NCBI RefSeq assembly: GCF_000189635.1
Contig: NW_002476381.1
Span: forward strand, 310,001 to 374,000
Direction of reading: 5' to 3'
Source of the DNA: Tetrahymena thermophila SB210
Lineage: Eukaryota > Ciliophora > Oligohymenophorea > Hymenostomatida > Tetrahymenidae
DNA: 64,000 nucleotides
Shown: piece by piece, positions 23,841 through 36,058 of the stretch
Layout of the letters: every line of letters begins with the position of its first letter
Position numbering within the stretch: position 1 is the stretch's first letter
The notes under the pieces: model-generated
What the model saw: only the letters and a program-made list of their open reading frames with translations
Told to the model about the DNA's origin: nothing
The model's database searches: none
Translations under genes and position numbers: made by a program

Positions 23841-26550
23841 ATGAGTGGAGTAAAAATTTAGAAACATCTTCCTTGCCATGATTATCACATGGGCAACTGT
23901 ACTTTAACAAAAGCATAATGTCCATACAGTCATGAAGGAAGGTCTTGGGGAATTTGTCCTAATAAAAACCACTGTCCTACTCCACATAAGCTTGTCGACT
24001 GTCCTCTTTTTCTTAACAATTGCTGTCCTAAAGGTGAAAATTGCTCATATAGGCATAAAAGTAAAGAGGATACAACTCAAAAATCATGCTAAGAATAAAT
24101 TACATGCGCTAATGTTGAAGAAATTTAAAAAAACGATAGCAGTTTAGAATTGAAAAATAGCCAAGTCATCAAAGGATTAACTATGGAAGATTTTAAGTCT
24201 TCTTTAGTTGAGTTAAACTAAGATTTGAAGATATTGCTACCAATCATTTTAGAAGAAAAAGAAAAAGCTAAACAAATGCATTCTTCATGCTCGTTGGATT
24301 TATGCTTTGTTGTTGATATTAGTGGCTCAATGTCTTCTTGGATGAATCATGTTGTGTAATATGTAGGAAATACTCTTAACACTATTTATTAACAATTTCC
24401 TGCTATTACACTGAGGGTTGCTTTTTCTGGATACAGAGACATAAATGATTTCGAATAGTATGTGCAAGTTGATTTCACAAGAAACATTGAGGATTTCAAG
24501 ACAAGATTATCTAAGGTTTCATGCGGTGGAGGTGGAGGTGATTGGCCGTAATTTTATTTATTTATTTATTTTTTGTTTTCTTTTTTTTAGTAAGAATTTC
24601 TTAAAAGAATTGATCAGTTCTTAATAATTTTTTTTTAAAATTTTTTAATTTATTTTTTAATTATTTAGAGAGGATGTCACTGGTGGTTTAAATAACGCTT
24701 TGAACTTTGGTTGGGGATCAGCTGCCAAACAGTTAATATTTATCGCAGATTATCCAGCACATGGATTAAAATATCATGATAATTTAATTGATAATTATCC
24801 TAAGGGATGTCCTAATGGATTAAAATTAGAAGATCTCATGAGTCAATTTAGTTTTAAAAAAATAGATTTTACAGTGGTTGAGGTAAGCCAAAGTACAAAA
24901 AAAATGTTCTAAATCATGACATAATATTATGGATAAAATTTGGTTATCAAGAATTTGCTAGATAATAATGAAGAGAATGGAACTGCATCATTTTAAAATG
25001 TGGTTCATGACTCAATTAAATCTACGGTTACTGCTTCATTATCTAAAAGTGGTTTAAATAATGATAATTCTGCCCAACCACAAGGGTAATTCAGTTAAGC
25101 AATCAGATTTATTTTATAAAATAAAAGATTCAAAAAAGGATTATCTTGGAGCTTCTCAAAAGAAAAATCTTCTAAACTTCCATAAACCTTAATTTAATAA
25201 TAAGCTGAACAAGAATAGGTTCTAGAAGAAGAAGAAGAGTATGATTCAGATGATAGTGAATATGAAACTAAATTAGAATAAACAGCTTAGAAATAACTAA
25301 AGTAGGCCATTAAAGACAAAGAATATCGTAAATAAAAAGAAAAGGAAGAAAAGTTAGAAAAACTAAAAAAATCTTTCCCTTCCCACTACTTTGATACTGT
25401 TGAATAACATGAAGAGAAAAATAAAAAAAAGCAAAAAGAAAAGGTTTAGAAAACATTATATTAAACTGGATACTTTGATTGGGATAACTTTGAAAACTAT
25501 AACGACTATCAAGCAGTTTGCTATTCATTTGAGTTAGTGAAAAACTATAAAGAAGGTCAAGAAATAAATTGGAAGAATCTTGAGATTAAGACTTTCTATT
25601 TGGGAACTAAAGTAAGAATAAGCAACCTTGTATTTTCGGAAGGTGCTATGAGATACGCATATCATGCTAAAGATTTATATCTCAATTAAAAAATGGTTGC
25701 TAAGCAATACAAGAAACCTGAAAAATAAACTAAAATATCTATTGAAGAGATGAAGAGAGATATTATTTCGTAAATTGTTTGCAAATACATTGTCAAGGAA
25801 TTCAACAGTAAACTTGTTGAAATTGAATAGAGTGAAGCATTAATTTTATAGTTTATTGATTGTTATATATATGAAACCACACATCCATATAATGCAAGTC
25901 CTCGCTATTATTTCGAAAAGTATATTGATGGAACTTACGAAAAGTTTAATAATAATGCTGGTTATGTTTCTTAAACAGATAACCCATACAGTTCTTTAGC
26001 ATAAGCACTCTCTCACTTCTCTTGGCAAATTAGTAAAGGTTATCTTGCTATTGTAGATTTGTAAGGTAATCAGGAAGGTATTTTGACCGATCCCTAAGTC
26101 CACTGTTTGGACTAAGAAAAATTCGGAGATGGTAATTTGGGTTATGAAGGTATTTTGAGGTTCTTTTCAACTCATGATTGTAATGATCATTGCAAAAAGT
26201 TGTAATTGATTCATCCATTTGATTAAAACTAAATTCCTGTAAATAATACTTTCTTCTAATAATATACTAACTCTGATAAGGAAAATGAAATTAATGACTC
26301 TTAACCTTTAATGAGTTAATTATGTGATATCTGTTAAACAACAAGCTATTTTAATATAAAACGTATTGTAGAATCTAAAAAGAATAATGAAAGGCTAATT
26401 TGTAAAGATTGTATAGAATAAATAAAAAGAACTACATTCTCTAAGAAGTGTGTTTAATGCCCAGATTAATTGCAATTTAGTACATATGAATGCATTCAGC
26501 TAAGAAGAGATGCTCCTCCTTTGTGTAATAAGTGCTAATTAAATTAATGA
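23841..26550 (+). CDS. CCCH zinc finger - von Willebrand A - alpha-kinase protein, copy 1
   Basis: One intron (24548-24668) gives 862 residues. Residues about 11-70 hold CCCH-type fingers (L-P-C-H-D-Y-H-M-G-N-C, C-P-Y-S-H, C-P-T-P-H, C-S-Y-R-H). A vWA domain starts near 150, with the metal-site motif DISGS at 159-163 and G-G-G-G-G-D-W-P-E-D-V-T-G-G-L farther on. After an acidic/charged linker, an alpha-kinase domain spans about 500-745, with V-A-K-Q-Y-K-K-P-E as the likely ATP-lysine region and F-G-D-G-N-L-G-Y-E-G as the glycine-rich loop near its end, followed by H-D-C-N-D-H-C, which fits the zinc-binding end of alpha-kinases. A second cysteine cluster (C-D-I-C ... C-K-D-C ... C-V-Q-C-P ... 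C-N-K-C) closes the protein. vWA plus alpha-kinase is the layout of Dictyostelium VwkA, linked to myosin and contractile-vacuole control; substrates here are unknown. It is tandem with a close paralogue at 27.4 kb. Confidence 0.92.
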
Positions 26551-27429
26551 CTCTTTTAATACCATTCTAGAAAAATTCTTAGCCTTTTTTTATCATCAAT
26601 AATAATTTCAATCTATTTTTTTTACTATATACATATTAACAGCTAAAATCTTTTAAAAGGTTTATAGATTAAATTAAATTAAAATATATTATCTCACCCA
26701 TAAATTAAATTAAAATATATCTGTAATGTAAATTAAATGTCAATACTTAATTTAATCAAATACCTTTTTTTTAATTTTTGAAATAATTTATTTTTTTCTA
26801 ATTAAAAAAATTTTTTCCACAAAACTTCGGGGTTTTTTAAAAAGCTAAAAAATGTAATTAATTTTGTAAAAAAATAGAAAATAAAAGGTAAAACAAATAA
26901 GTCTAAGAAAAGTTTTGCAAATAATTTAAATCTAAATAAACATGGAATTTAGATGCGTTCTCAAAATAATAACAAAATCTCAAGATTAATGAAAATTTTG
27001 AGAAATAATTTAGCAATTTAGCAATTTATAATTAAGAGATTTAATACATAAAATATTTTAAAAAACGCTCTCTTTTTGCGATAATTTCTTTAATTCATAA
27101 AAAACTTAATTTTTTGGAATAGTAAATATGAGTTGAAACACTTTTATTTTTCTGTAAAGCGTCTAGAAATATGGAAGATAAGATATTTTTTTGATGCAAA
27201 AATAGATTTGCCACAGTTTCATTCTATCTTTTCTTTTTCTGGATGAGGTTATAGCGTCTAATAAAATACTAATAAATATATTCTTTCATCTGTTAATCTC
27301 ATATTCTAAAATATAAGTAATTCTTAAATAAACTCATTATTATAAATTCAGAATAAGTCTTTTGAAAATAATAATTTATATTCCAAAAAATAACTTTGAT
27401 AAAACATAAGGCAAATTAGAATAATTTGC
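26551..27429. other. spacer between tandem alpha-kinase genes
   Basis: About 880 nt, AT-rich, with no supported gene. It is not clearly similar to the region upstream of copy 1, so the duplication boundary is close to the coding region or the spacer has diverged. Confidence 0.45.
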
Positions 27430-30149
27430 ATGAGTAATTTAAATATACAAAAACACTTACCATGTCATGATTATCACATGGGTTAGTGTCTCTTACCAAA
27501 GGCTTAATGTCCTTACAGTCATGATGGAAAGTCTTGGGGTATATGTCCTAACAAAAACCATTGCCCAACACCCCATAAGTTAGTAGATTGTCCTTTATTC
27601 TTGAATAATTGCTGTCCAAGAGGTGATAATTGCTCTTACAGACATAAGAAAACTGATGAAAATGGTCAAGAAATAAAAGAGGAATAAATAGTTTAAGACA
27701 AAGCTTCATCAGACGAAATCTAGATATAATAAGATAGCGAGAATACTGCAAATAAGAAATAAATTATTAAAGGAATGACCTTAGAAGATTTTAAATCTTC
27801 TTTAGTAGAATTAAACTAAGATTTAAAAATTATAATGCCAATAATTCAATCAGAGAAGGATCAATCAAAAAAATGGAATTCCTCTTGTTCTTTAGATTTA
27901 TGCTTCATAGTAGATATTACAGGATCTATGAGTCCATGGATGAATTAAGTTGTTCAATATGTAGGAAATACCTTAAAAACTATCTATGAAGACTTTCCAG
28001 CTATTGATCTCAGAGTTGCTTTTTCAGGTTATAGAGATCATTGTGATTAACATAAATATGTTACTTACGATTTTACAAGAAATGTTGATAGTTTTAGATC
28101 ATAATTAGCTCAAGTTACCTGCTTAGGTGGTGGTGATTGCCCGTAATTATCTATTTTAATCTTATTATGATATCATTTTTTTATTTATAAAGCTGACATT
28201 CATTATAATTTTTAAAAAATTTTGAGTAGTTAAAGTTATTTTAAATTATTTTTAATTATAAAAGAGAAGATGTTACTGGTGGTTTACACAATGCTTTAAA
28301 TTTTGATTGGGGCTCATCAGCTTAATAAGCTGTTTTTATTGCTGATAGTCCTGCTCATGGTGTAAAATATCATGAAAATATAGCTGATGATTATCCTAAC
28401 GGATGTCCTAATGGAAGAAAGTTAGAAGATCTTATGATTCAGTTTAGTTAGAAAAAAATTGATTTTACAGTAGTTGAAATTAGTGGTATGACAAAAAAAA
28501 TGTTTAGTATAATGACATAGTGCTATGGATAGAATTTAGTTATCAAGAATCTCTCATCTGGTACAGCAATTAATGGTCCTACATCCTTTTAGCATGTGAT
28601 GCATGAACAAATAAAATCCACTGTTACTGCTTCTCTATCAAAGAGTGGATTAAGTGGTGGTGGTGGCCCTCAAATTTAAGTATCAGGAAAATCAGGTAAA
28701 GCTTTTAAGGCAATTATGGAAAGCAAGAAATTCAAGAAAAACTTTTCATGGAGTAGATCCAAGGAAAAGTCTTCTAAAATTGCATCAACAATTATCCAAG
28801 AGCAAATCTAAGAGCAACAAGTTTTAGAAGAAGAAGAGTATGACTCAGATGATAGTGAATATGAAACTAAATTGGAATAGACAGCCTAGAAGTAGTTAAA
28901 GTAGGCTATCAAAGATAAAGCTATTAGAATTTAAAAAGAAAGGGAAGAAAGATTAGAAAAATTAAAACAATCCTTCCCTTCACATTATTTTGATACAGTT
29001 GAATAGCATGACCAAAAAAACAAAAAGAAATAAAAAGAAAAAATTTGTAAAGTTTAATATCATAATGGACCTTTCGATTGGAATAAATTTGAAAGCTTCA
29101 ATGATTATCAAGCCATTTGTTACTCTTTTGAATTGGTTAAAAACTATAAAGGAAACCAAGAAATCAATTGGAAGAATCTTGAGATTAAGACTTTCTATTT
29201 GGGAACAAAAGTAAGATTAAGCAACCTTGTCTTTTCAGAGGGTGCTATGAGATATGCATATCATGCTAAAGACTTGTATCTCAATTAAAAAATGGTCGCC
29301 AAATAATACAAGAAGCCTGAAAAGTAGACTAAAATATCTATTGAAGAAATGAAGAGAGATATTATTTCATAAATTGTTTGCAAGTATATTGTCAAGGAGT
29401 TCAATAGTAAACTTGTTGAAATTGAAAAAAGTGAAGCATTAATTTTATAGTTTATTGATTGTTATATCTATGAAACTACTCATCCATACAATTCGAGTCC
29501 TCGTTACTACTTCGAAAAGTATATTGATGGAACTTACGAAAAGTTTAACAATAATGCTGGTTATGTTTCTCAAACTGATAACTTATACAGTCCTTTGGCC
29601 TAAGCACTTTCTCATTTCTCTTGGTAAATCAGTAAAGGTTATCTTGCTATTGTAGATTTGTAAGGTAATCATGAAGGTATTTTGACTGATCCCCAAGTTC
29701 ACTGCTTGGACTAAGAAAAATTCGGGGATGGTAATTTGGGCTATGAAGGTATTTTGAGATTCTTCTCAACTCATGAATGCAATGATTATTGCAGAAAACT
29801 TTAGTTGATTCATCCTTTTGAATAAAGCTAAATCCCTCTAAATAATACATTCTTCTTAGAATTTAACAATTCTGATCAAAATAGTATAGCAGATGACTCT
29901 TAAGCCTTGATGAGTTAATTATGTGATATCTGTTAAAGTGCAAGCTCTTTTAGTATAAAATAAATTATCGAATCTAAAAAGAATAACACAAGATTAGTAT
30001 GTTTTGGCTGTATAGAATAAATAAAAAAAACTACTTTCTCAAAGAAGTGTGTTCAATGCCCATAATAATTATAGTTTAGTACATACGAATGCATTCAGTT
30101 AAGAAGAGATGCCCCTCCTTTGTGCACTTCTTGCTAATCTAAGCAATGA
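27430..30149 (+). CDS. CCCH zinc finger - von Willebrand A - alpha-kinase protein, copy 2
   Basis: The intron (28143-28264) sits at the same codon as in copy 1, and the product is 865 residues with the same domain order. The CCCH fingers begin L-P-C-H-D-Y-H-M-G. The vWA metal motif is DITGS and the following loop is G-G-G-D-C-P-E-D-V, closer to the usual form than the W-P of copy 1. The alpha-kinase core keeps V-A-K-Q-Y-K-K-P-E and F-G-D-G-N-L-G-Y-E-G, then H-E-C-N-D-Y-C. The C-terminal cysteine cluster is kept. The kinase half is almost identical to copy 1 even at third codon positions, whereas the finger, vWA and linker parts differ at many silent sites. This suggests recent gene conversion or selection on the kinase segment. 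It probably has a related role with a different N-terminal specificity. Confidence 0.92.
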
Positions 30150-30695
30150 ATTAATAATAAAAATAACATTTCAATTAAATTTTAAATTATCATAAAATTA
30201 ACTTAAAAAAAAAATTTTCAAAAAAGATTTTAGAAATATAAATTCTAAACAAATTAATGGATTATTTATTCATTTTCTGTATATAATTATATAATTTTAT
30301 TAAATTTATTCGCTTATCTTTATATATTAATAAATAAGACATTTATATAATATTTTATTTCAAAAAATAAACATCAAACAAACTACAGGTGAAAAAAAAG
30401 TAAAATGAAAAACAAAAAACTAAAAGCCCAGTTTCTTTCTTTCTTTGTTTATTTATGTGGGGATGGCGTAAAAAATTGGAGTTTGTTTGTACTGTTCTCT
30501 CTATTGTAGTAAGAAAAAAAAAAGCAGAGAAAAGTTTATAATAAATAATAACAAAGAATAAATATTAAAGAAAAGAGAAGGAAAGAAAAGCGAAAGAATT
30601 TTTTTGGCAGCTTATTAAGTTGAATAGAAAACAAAAGTATTTAAAAGTAAATAGAACTTAAATAAATAAATAAATTAGAGATTTGTACATAAAGG
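30150..30695. promoter_or_regulatory. upstream region of the AMMECR1 gene
   Basis: About 545 nt before the AMMECR1 ATG. Unlike other spacers here it has purine-rich stretches and a GC-richer patch near 30455-30475 ('tttatgtggggatggcgt'). It is probably promoter and 5' leader; no named element. Confidence 0.35.
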
Positions 30696-31283
30696 ATGGA
30701 TTAACAAAATAACCAAGTTTAAGCCACAAAGGAGCATTGCAAGTACTGCTTCGATGTCTTGAAAGCTGCCTTAAACAATTAGCCTATCCCACCATTCCCA
30801 TCCCAGCTTCCTAAGTATAAATGCCCTCTTTTTGTCACTTGGCATATTGATGGTGATGATTTGAGAGGATGTATAGGCACTTTTTAGCATGAAAATATCG
30901 AAAAGATACTTCCCTAATATGCAATGATTAGTGCTTTTAAAGACTCTAGATTCAGCCCTATTACTTTAAGCGAGTTACCTCGTTTGAATGTTTCTGTCAG
31001 CCTTTTAGTTAACTTTTAGGATAACAAGAAATCTTTTGATTGGGTTATTGGTAAACATGGTATTATTATCGATTTTTAGCACAACGGACATACTGGAAAT
31101 GCGACCTTCTTGCCAGAAGTAGCATCAGATCAAACATGGGATTAGCGTACAACATTAGAGCATCTTATTAAAAAGGCAGGATATAGAGGAAAAGATCTTG
31201 ATATAGTTATACATAAAATAAAATTGACAACTTATGAGTCTTCAAAATGTAGCTTAGATTACTCTGAATATATCAATATGTGA
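30696..31283 (+). CDS. AMMECR1 domain protein
   Basis: A single exon of 195 residues that is almost entirely the AMMECR1 domain. The signature LRGCIGTF lies at 56-63, with the conserved downstream blocks [26 protein letters not shown] and F-L-P-E-V-A in the expected order. Near the end, W-D-Q followed by L-I-K-K-A-G-Y matches the family's closing helix. AMMECR1 proteins occur in archaea, bacteria and eukaryotes; the biochemical role is not settled, and human AMMECR1 is tied to a developmental syndrome. Length fits a stand-alone domain. The ATG is the first in frame and is followed by a short glutamine-rich lead. Codon use is noticeably richer in C and G than the neighbours, which suggests good expression. 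Confidence 0.93.
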
Positions 31284-34200
31284 AAACAAAAAATCATACC
31301 AAAAATCAAACAATACAGACAGACAGCATTTTATATATATATTTTTTAATTTTTTTTTTAAAAATAAAACTAAAAATACCAACTAAAAAACAAAAAAACA
31401 AACTAATTATCGAAATGTCGTAAAATTTATTGATTGAGCTCAAAACAAAAACCAAGCAAGCAAAATAAATAAAATTAAAAAAAGCAAAACTTCATATTAA
31501 TAACAGCACTTGATTATGAATTAAAATATTTGATGATTAACTGAAGACTTCATTTAGTAGAATTTTAAATTAATAAAACTAATGGCATAAATCCTAAAAT
31601 AAATAAATAAATTAATACATAGATAGATAGACTGATAGCTTGTAAATAAAATATAATAATTAAAGATAGAAAATCAGAATAAAAATGTTTGTTTGTTTAT
31701 TTTTAAGCAATTTTTAAAGATCTGAAAATGTAAAATTTTAGTTTATATTAAAGTAGCAAAGATGATAAATTTATTTACCTAATTCAATTTAATTCCTGTA
31801 TGAATTTCTATTATATATTTGATAGTTAGACAAAATTTACTTACTTATTACTTTTCTATGTGCTTATTAACAAAATAAATTTATCATTTTATTCAAATGA
31901 TTTAATTTCTCATCAACCAAATTTTCCTTTTTTCAGGCTTAATTTATTTAATCTTTCATTAAAATAAATAGAAGAATATTGAGTTTGAATAAAATAAAAA
32001 AAATTTAATTTAAAGATATTCCTCAAATTTAAGACCATAAACAAAGAATTTATTAGTCATATTAAATTAATATTTTATCACTTTATTAAATAAGCAATTA
32101 AAAAAGTCTAGTTATCAATCGACTACATTTGTAAATAGATCAAATAAAGTGCAATTTAATCAAAAATAGTTATAGTAATAGTGAATGTCTGGCTGCTGAA
32201 TCGTTTAAAGTAAATTATAGCACCAAATATTTTTTTAATTAAAATGTTAAGCTTATATAAATCGTTAAAGAGTCTACATTTATACTTCTTAGTATTTAAT
32301 CAATGATTTTGATGAGAATTTAATATATTTATTGTTAGTCTCTTGATTATGTCTTTATTTACTTTACATAAAATCTTCATTTAAACCAATTTGTTAATTT
32401 CATGTCTATCTTTAATTATTTAAATTTCTAAAAAAAAGAAAAAAGAAAATGTCTAAAGCAAAATCTTTATTTGAATAAAAAAATTTCTCTAAAGTAAAAT
32501 CTTTTACTAAAAATATATTTTAATTTTGTAAAAAAATGAATTAGGTTAAAATGATAATTATTTTTTTAGTTTCTTTTATTAATTATTAAATGATTTTGTG
32601 ATGATTTTCTATTTTTCCTCTTAAAATATTCATGATTTAAATTATTTTTTTAATTTATATGATGCTTTTAAAATCAATAATTCTCAAACAAAACACTAAA
32701 AAATGTTATTTATTTTTTATGTAAACTATTATAGTTTAGAATAAAAATGATTTTAATTAATTCTTTTTTATTGTTTACCTTTATACTTTTAAAGTAAATG
32801 TTTTATATATTATTTAATTGATAAAAAGCAAAATTAATTTTTGTTCTTTATATTAAATTGTTTTTTAAGTGTGATAAAGCAGTTAATTTAATAATAAAAA
32901 TCAAAATCTAATTATTTCATAAATTAATAAATCAGTAGGAAGTTGATATGACACAAGCCTAATACCTAAAATAAATCATTTTTTTTGAAATCCAAAGTAA
33001 AAATAAGAAATCTTCATCAGGTTGAAAAGGTTTAAAAAATAAGTAGATATTTTGAATTTATAATAAAATTTAATTTTGAATAAAATAAAAAATTGAAATC
33101 AGTTATTTTAGTTTTTATTTCTAAAACTGAAAAACTTAGGTTTATTTGTTAATATTTTTATTAAATATTTAAATATTTACTCATCTAAAAATCTAATTAA
33201 AATTTTAGCAAATAAAACTATTAAATTGATATTAAATTATTAGTCAATTTCTAATTAGCAAATTAAGTTTTTGATTGTAAAATATATTCAAATAGGCTAT
33301 TTTAATTGTGATTTACTTAATCTAAATGAGAAATAAACCTAGAAATAAATTTATTTGAATAAAACATTATTTTTTGAAATATTTTTGAAAAAACTTGAAA
33401 AAAATTTTTTATTTTTTAAATAAATTTTAATTTAAAATATTAATATTTTATTGTTTTTTGCATAAATATTTTTTACTTACTTCATTTGCCACTGTAAGCT
33501 ATAGATAAATAGAGTTTTTTCTATATATTTTATAATAAATTTTTCATAAAATTTTAAGGCTTATAGAAATTGTAAAGTTTTATAAATAATTAATTATCAA
33601 GGATTAAAATGGTAATTGAAAGATTGCTGGCTTACTTTAAACTTAAAAGTGAATAAAAAAATTATTTTATGACGACTTTCAGTAGGTTATCATCAAAAAT
33701 CCTTGAAAAAAAACTGATGAAAGTTTCTATTTTGCTAATTTAGAGGAAAATGACCTCCCTATTTTATTCTATGATTAAAATTCAATATAACTTAAAAAAT
33801 TTATTTTATTTAAGTTAATTCAATTTATAAAATAGGTTATTTTATTTGAATTCATGAATTATCTTTCAGCATTTTATGGTAAACTAACGTGAGTTATTTT
33901 ACTTTAAAAATAAACCTATCTATTTTTAATGGATCAATATTTAATTAAATCATGCAGAAACTTAATAAAGTTAGAGCTTGCTGGTATTTTTCATTAAAAA
34001 ATAAATATAGAAATCCAAATTCATTCATTGAGTAATGATCTAAGAAAATTAAAATTTCATTCTATTTTATTATTTATAAACATGATAAACGCTGTTATTA
34101 AGTTAGTTAGTTAATTTAATTGAGATGTGAATAGATTTTAATTAATTTCAAAATGACCTATCTAATAATTTAAAAATAATAATAATATTTAAAAAAAATA

Positions 34201-34358
34201 TTTGCTAGTTGATTGATTTCTATTTAATCAAAAACAAAGCAAACTTTTACAGTCTAATTATTCGATTGCTAACTAAATAAGTAATTGCAGCTAACTCAAA
34301 TCCATCACTTAAACACAGCTAAATCTCTTAAAATCAATAAGCAAATCTAAATAAATAA
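31284..34358. other. 3-kb gene-poor AT-rich region
   Basis: The longest stretch here without a gene. I read both strands for splice-bounded exons and conserved motifs and found none. It contains the 3' end of AMMECR1 and poly-A/T tracts. A non-coding RNA or a fast-evolving gene cannot be ruled out by eye. Confidence 0.45.
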
Positions 34359-34721
34359 ATGTCTACTAATTCATTTTACTCTACCTCAGCCTTCATGACT
34401 GCAAGTTCTTAAGAAATAATCCCAATTTTACTTGGAATATATATTGTTCTAACAAATATTGCTTGCTTTATTTTCTTAGGCTTAGATAAGGTCTACTCAA
34501 TCAAAAACAAAAAAAGGATTTAGGAAAAAACTCTATTAGCATTGATCAATTACGGAGGATACTGTGGAGGATATATTGGCATGACTCTATTTAACCATAA
34601 AAAAAACAAAAAGACATTTTAGTATTATGCAACAAGCTTAAAAAGCCTAATTTTTAACATAACTTTGATAATACTATACTATGTTTCAATAAATTTCCAT
34701 AAGCTGGAGGGTCTATTCTGA
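34359..34721 (+). CDS. DUF1294 family small membrane protein
   Basis: A single exon of 120 residues. Two to four hydrophobic segments flank a conserved core: G-L-D-K-V-Y (family D-K pair), K-R-I-Q-E-K-T-L-L (usually R-I-P-E-x-x-L), Y-G-G-Y-C-G-G-Y-I-G-M and F-N-H-K-K-N-K-K-T-F (usually R-H-K-T-x-K-x-x-F). This is the DUF1294 pattern. The family is mainly bacterial, sometimes joined to a cold-shock domain, and its function is unknown. Here it stands alone with no presequence-like arginines, so location is open. The ATG at 34359 is chosen because it gives the short serine/threonine lead before the first helix. Confidence 0.75.
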
Positions 34722-36058
34722 AACAAGAAGATATGTTAAATGTTTAACACTTACTAAGAAATATTAATTACTAAACTACTTACTTACTCCTTACTTAAAT
34801 TACTGCCTAAAACTATCGAAATTTAATCCTTATTTTCTTTGACTATTTTAAAATAGCTATATAAAAGTACTGTAATCATTAGAACACTTCAAAGTAGAAA
34901 TTTATGTAAATAATATGTATTTCCTTTATATAAACAGTATTTAAAGCATACAAATTCGATAACTATATTTTAAATAAAATTCTATTTTTACTATCAATTT
35001 TTTATTTATTTGCTAGCAAAACCATTTATTTCTTCTATTTTCTTTTAAAAATATTTAAATATTTTAAATTTAATTTTCTGTTTAGATAATTCTTTTAAGC
35101 TTTCAAATTAAAACGAATTTATTGAGGGATTAATATATTCTTACTCGAAACAGTTATAAAGATTCAAAAAAAAAGAATAATATATTTTTTATGCAATAAC
35201 AAATAAAATAAATAAATAAATGTTTATCAATAAATAATAAAAATATTGAATTTTTAAATTTAACTTATTCAAGTTTTATGTAATGCTTAATTCTATTACT
35301 TTTTTATTCATGCAAAAAAAATAATTGACTTCTAATTAAAAAAAATAAATTAAAATTCCTTATGAAATAATAAATCACAAAACACATTTTATTTTATTAA
35401 TTTACTTTTTATAATGAAAATTATGCGTAAATTTAGATTGTAAAATTATTTAAAAAGAATAACAAGGCATTTAAAATTTTTTATTTTTGAATTTTATAAA
35501 GTGATTTGTAATTATCGTTTATGTTATATTCATCATTTTTAAAATCAATTTTTTTCAGTATTTACTTTAAAATCTGAATATTTTTTGAAATAAAATTTTA
35601 GATTCAAGTTATCATTATTATTATAAGTGTCTCCAATAAAATGAATCTCAATGTTATGAAAACATATAGAAAAGAAATAAAAAATTACAATCTTTTCCAT
35701 ATTAATAATAAGCTATAAAGATGAGAATTAAAATTTTTAATTACAGAATAGGAAGGAACTAGTAATATTTCTAAACATAATTTAATTAATTAGATGAACT
35801 AATTAAATTTGCTAAAAATAGAGATTCTAAATAAAATTTATTTATAACTAAATTATAAATAAAAATTAAATTTTTTTATAATGAACTAAAAATTTATTAA
35901 AATCTACTTCAATCAAAAAATACAAATTAACTAAAAGCATCATAGCATACATTTGTTATTTATTAATTCTTTTTAATTATTACATAAACTGTAAATCAGC
36001 CAACCAAAACTTAAATAAAACAAACATATATAGATGTACTGGCTTTCAGCAAATCTAA
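34722..36058. other. spacer between convergent genes
   Basis: About 1.3 kb of AT-rich DNA between the DUF1294 stop and the stop of the E2-E1 gene on the opposite strand. No gene seen. Confidence 0.5.

Noticed and set aside
31284-34358. Hidden gene in the 3-kb gap
   Set aside because: No frame or splice-joined set of frames had coding character on either strand by eye.
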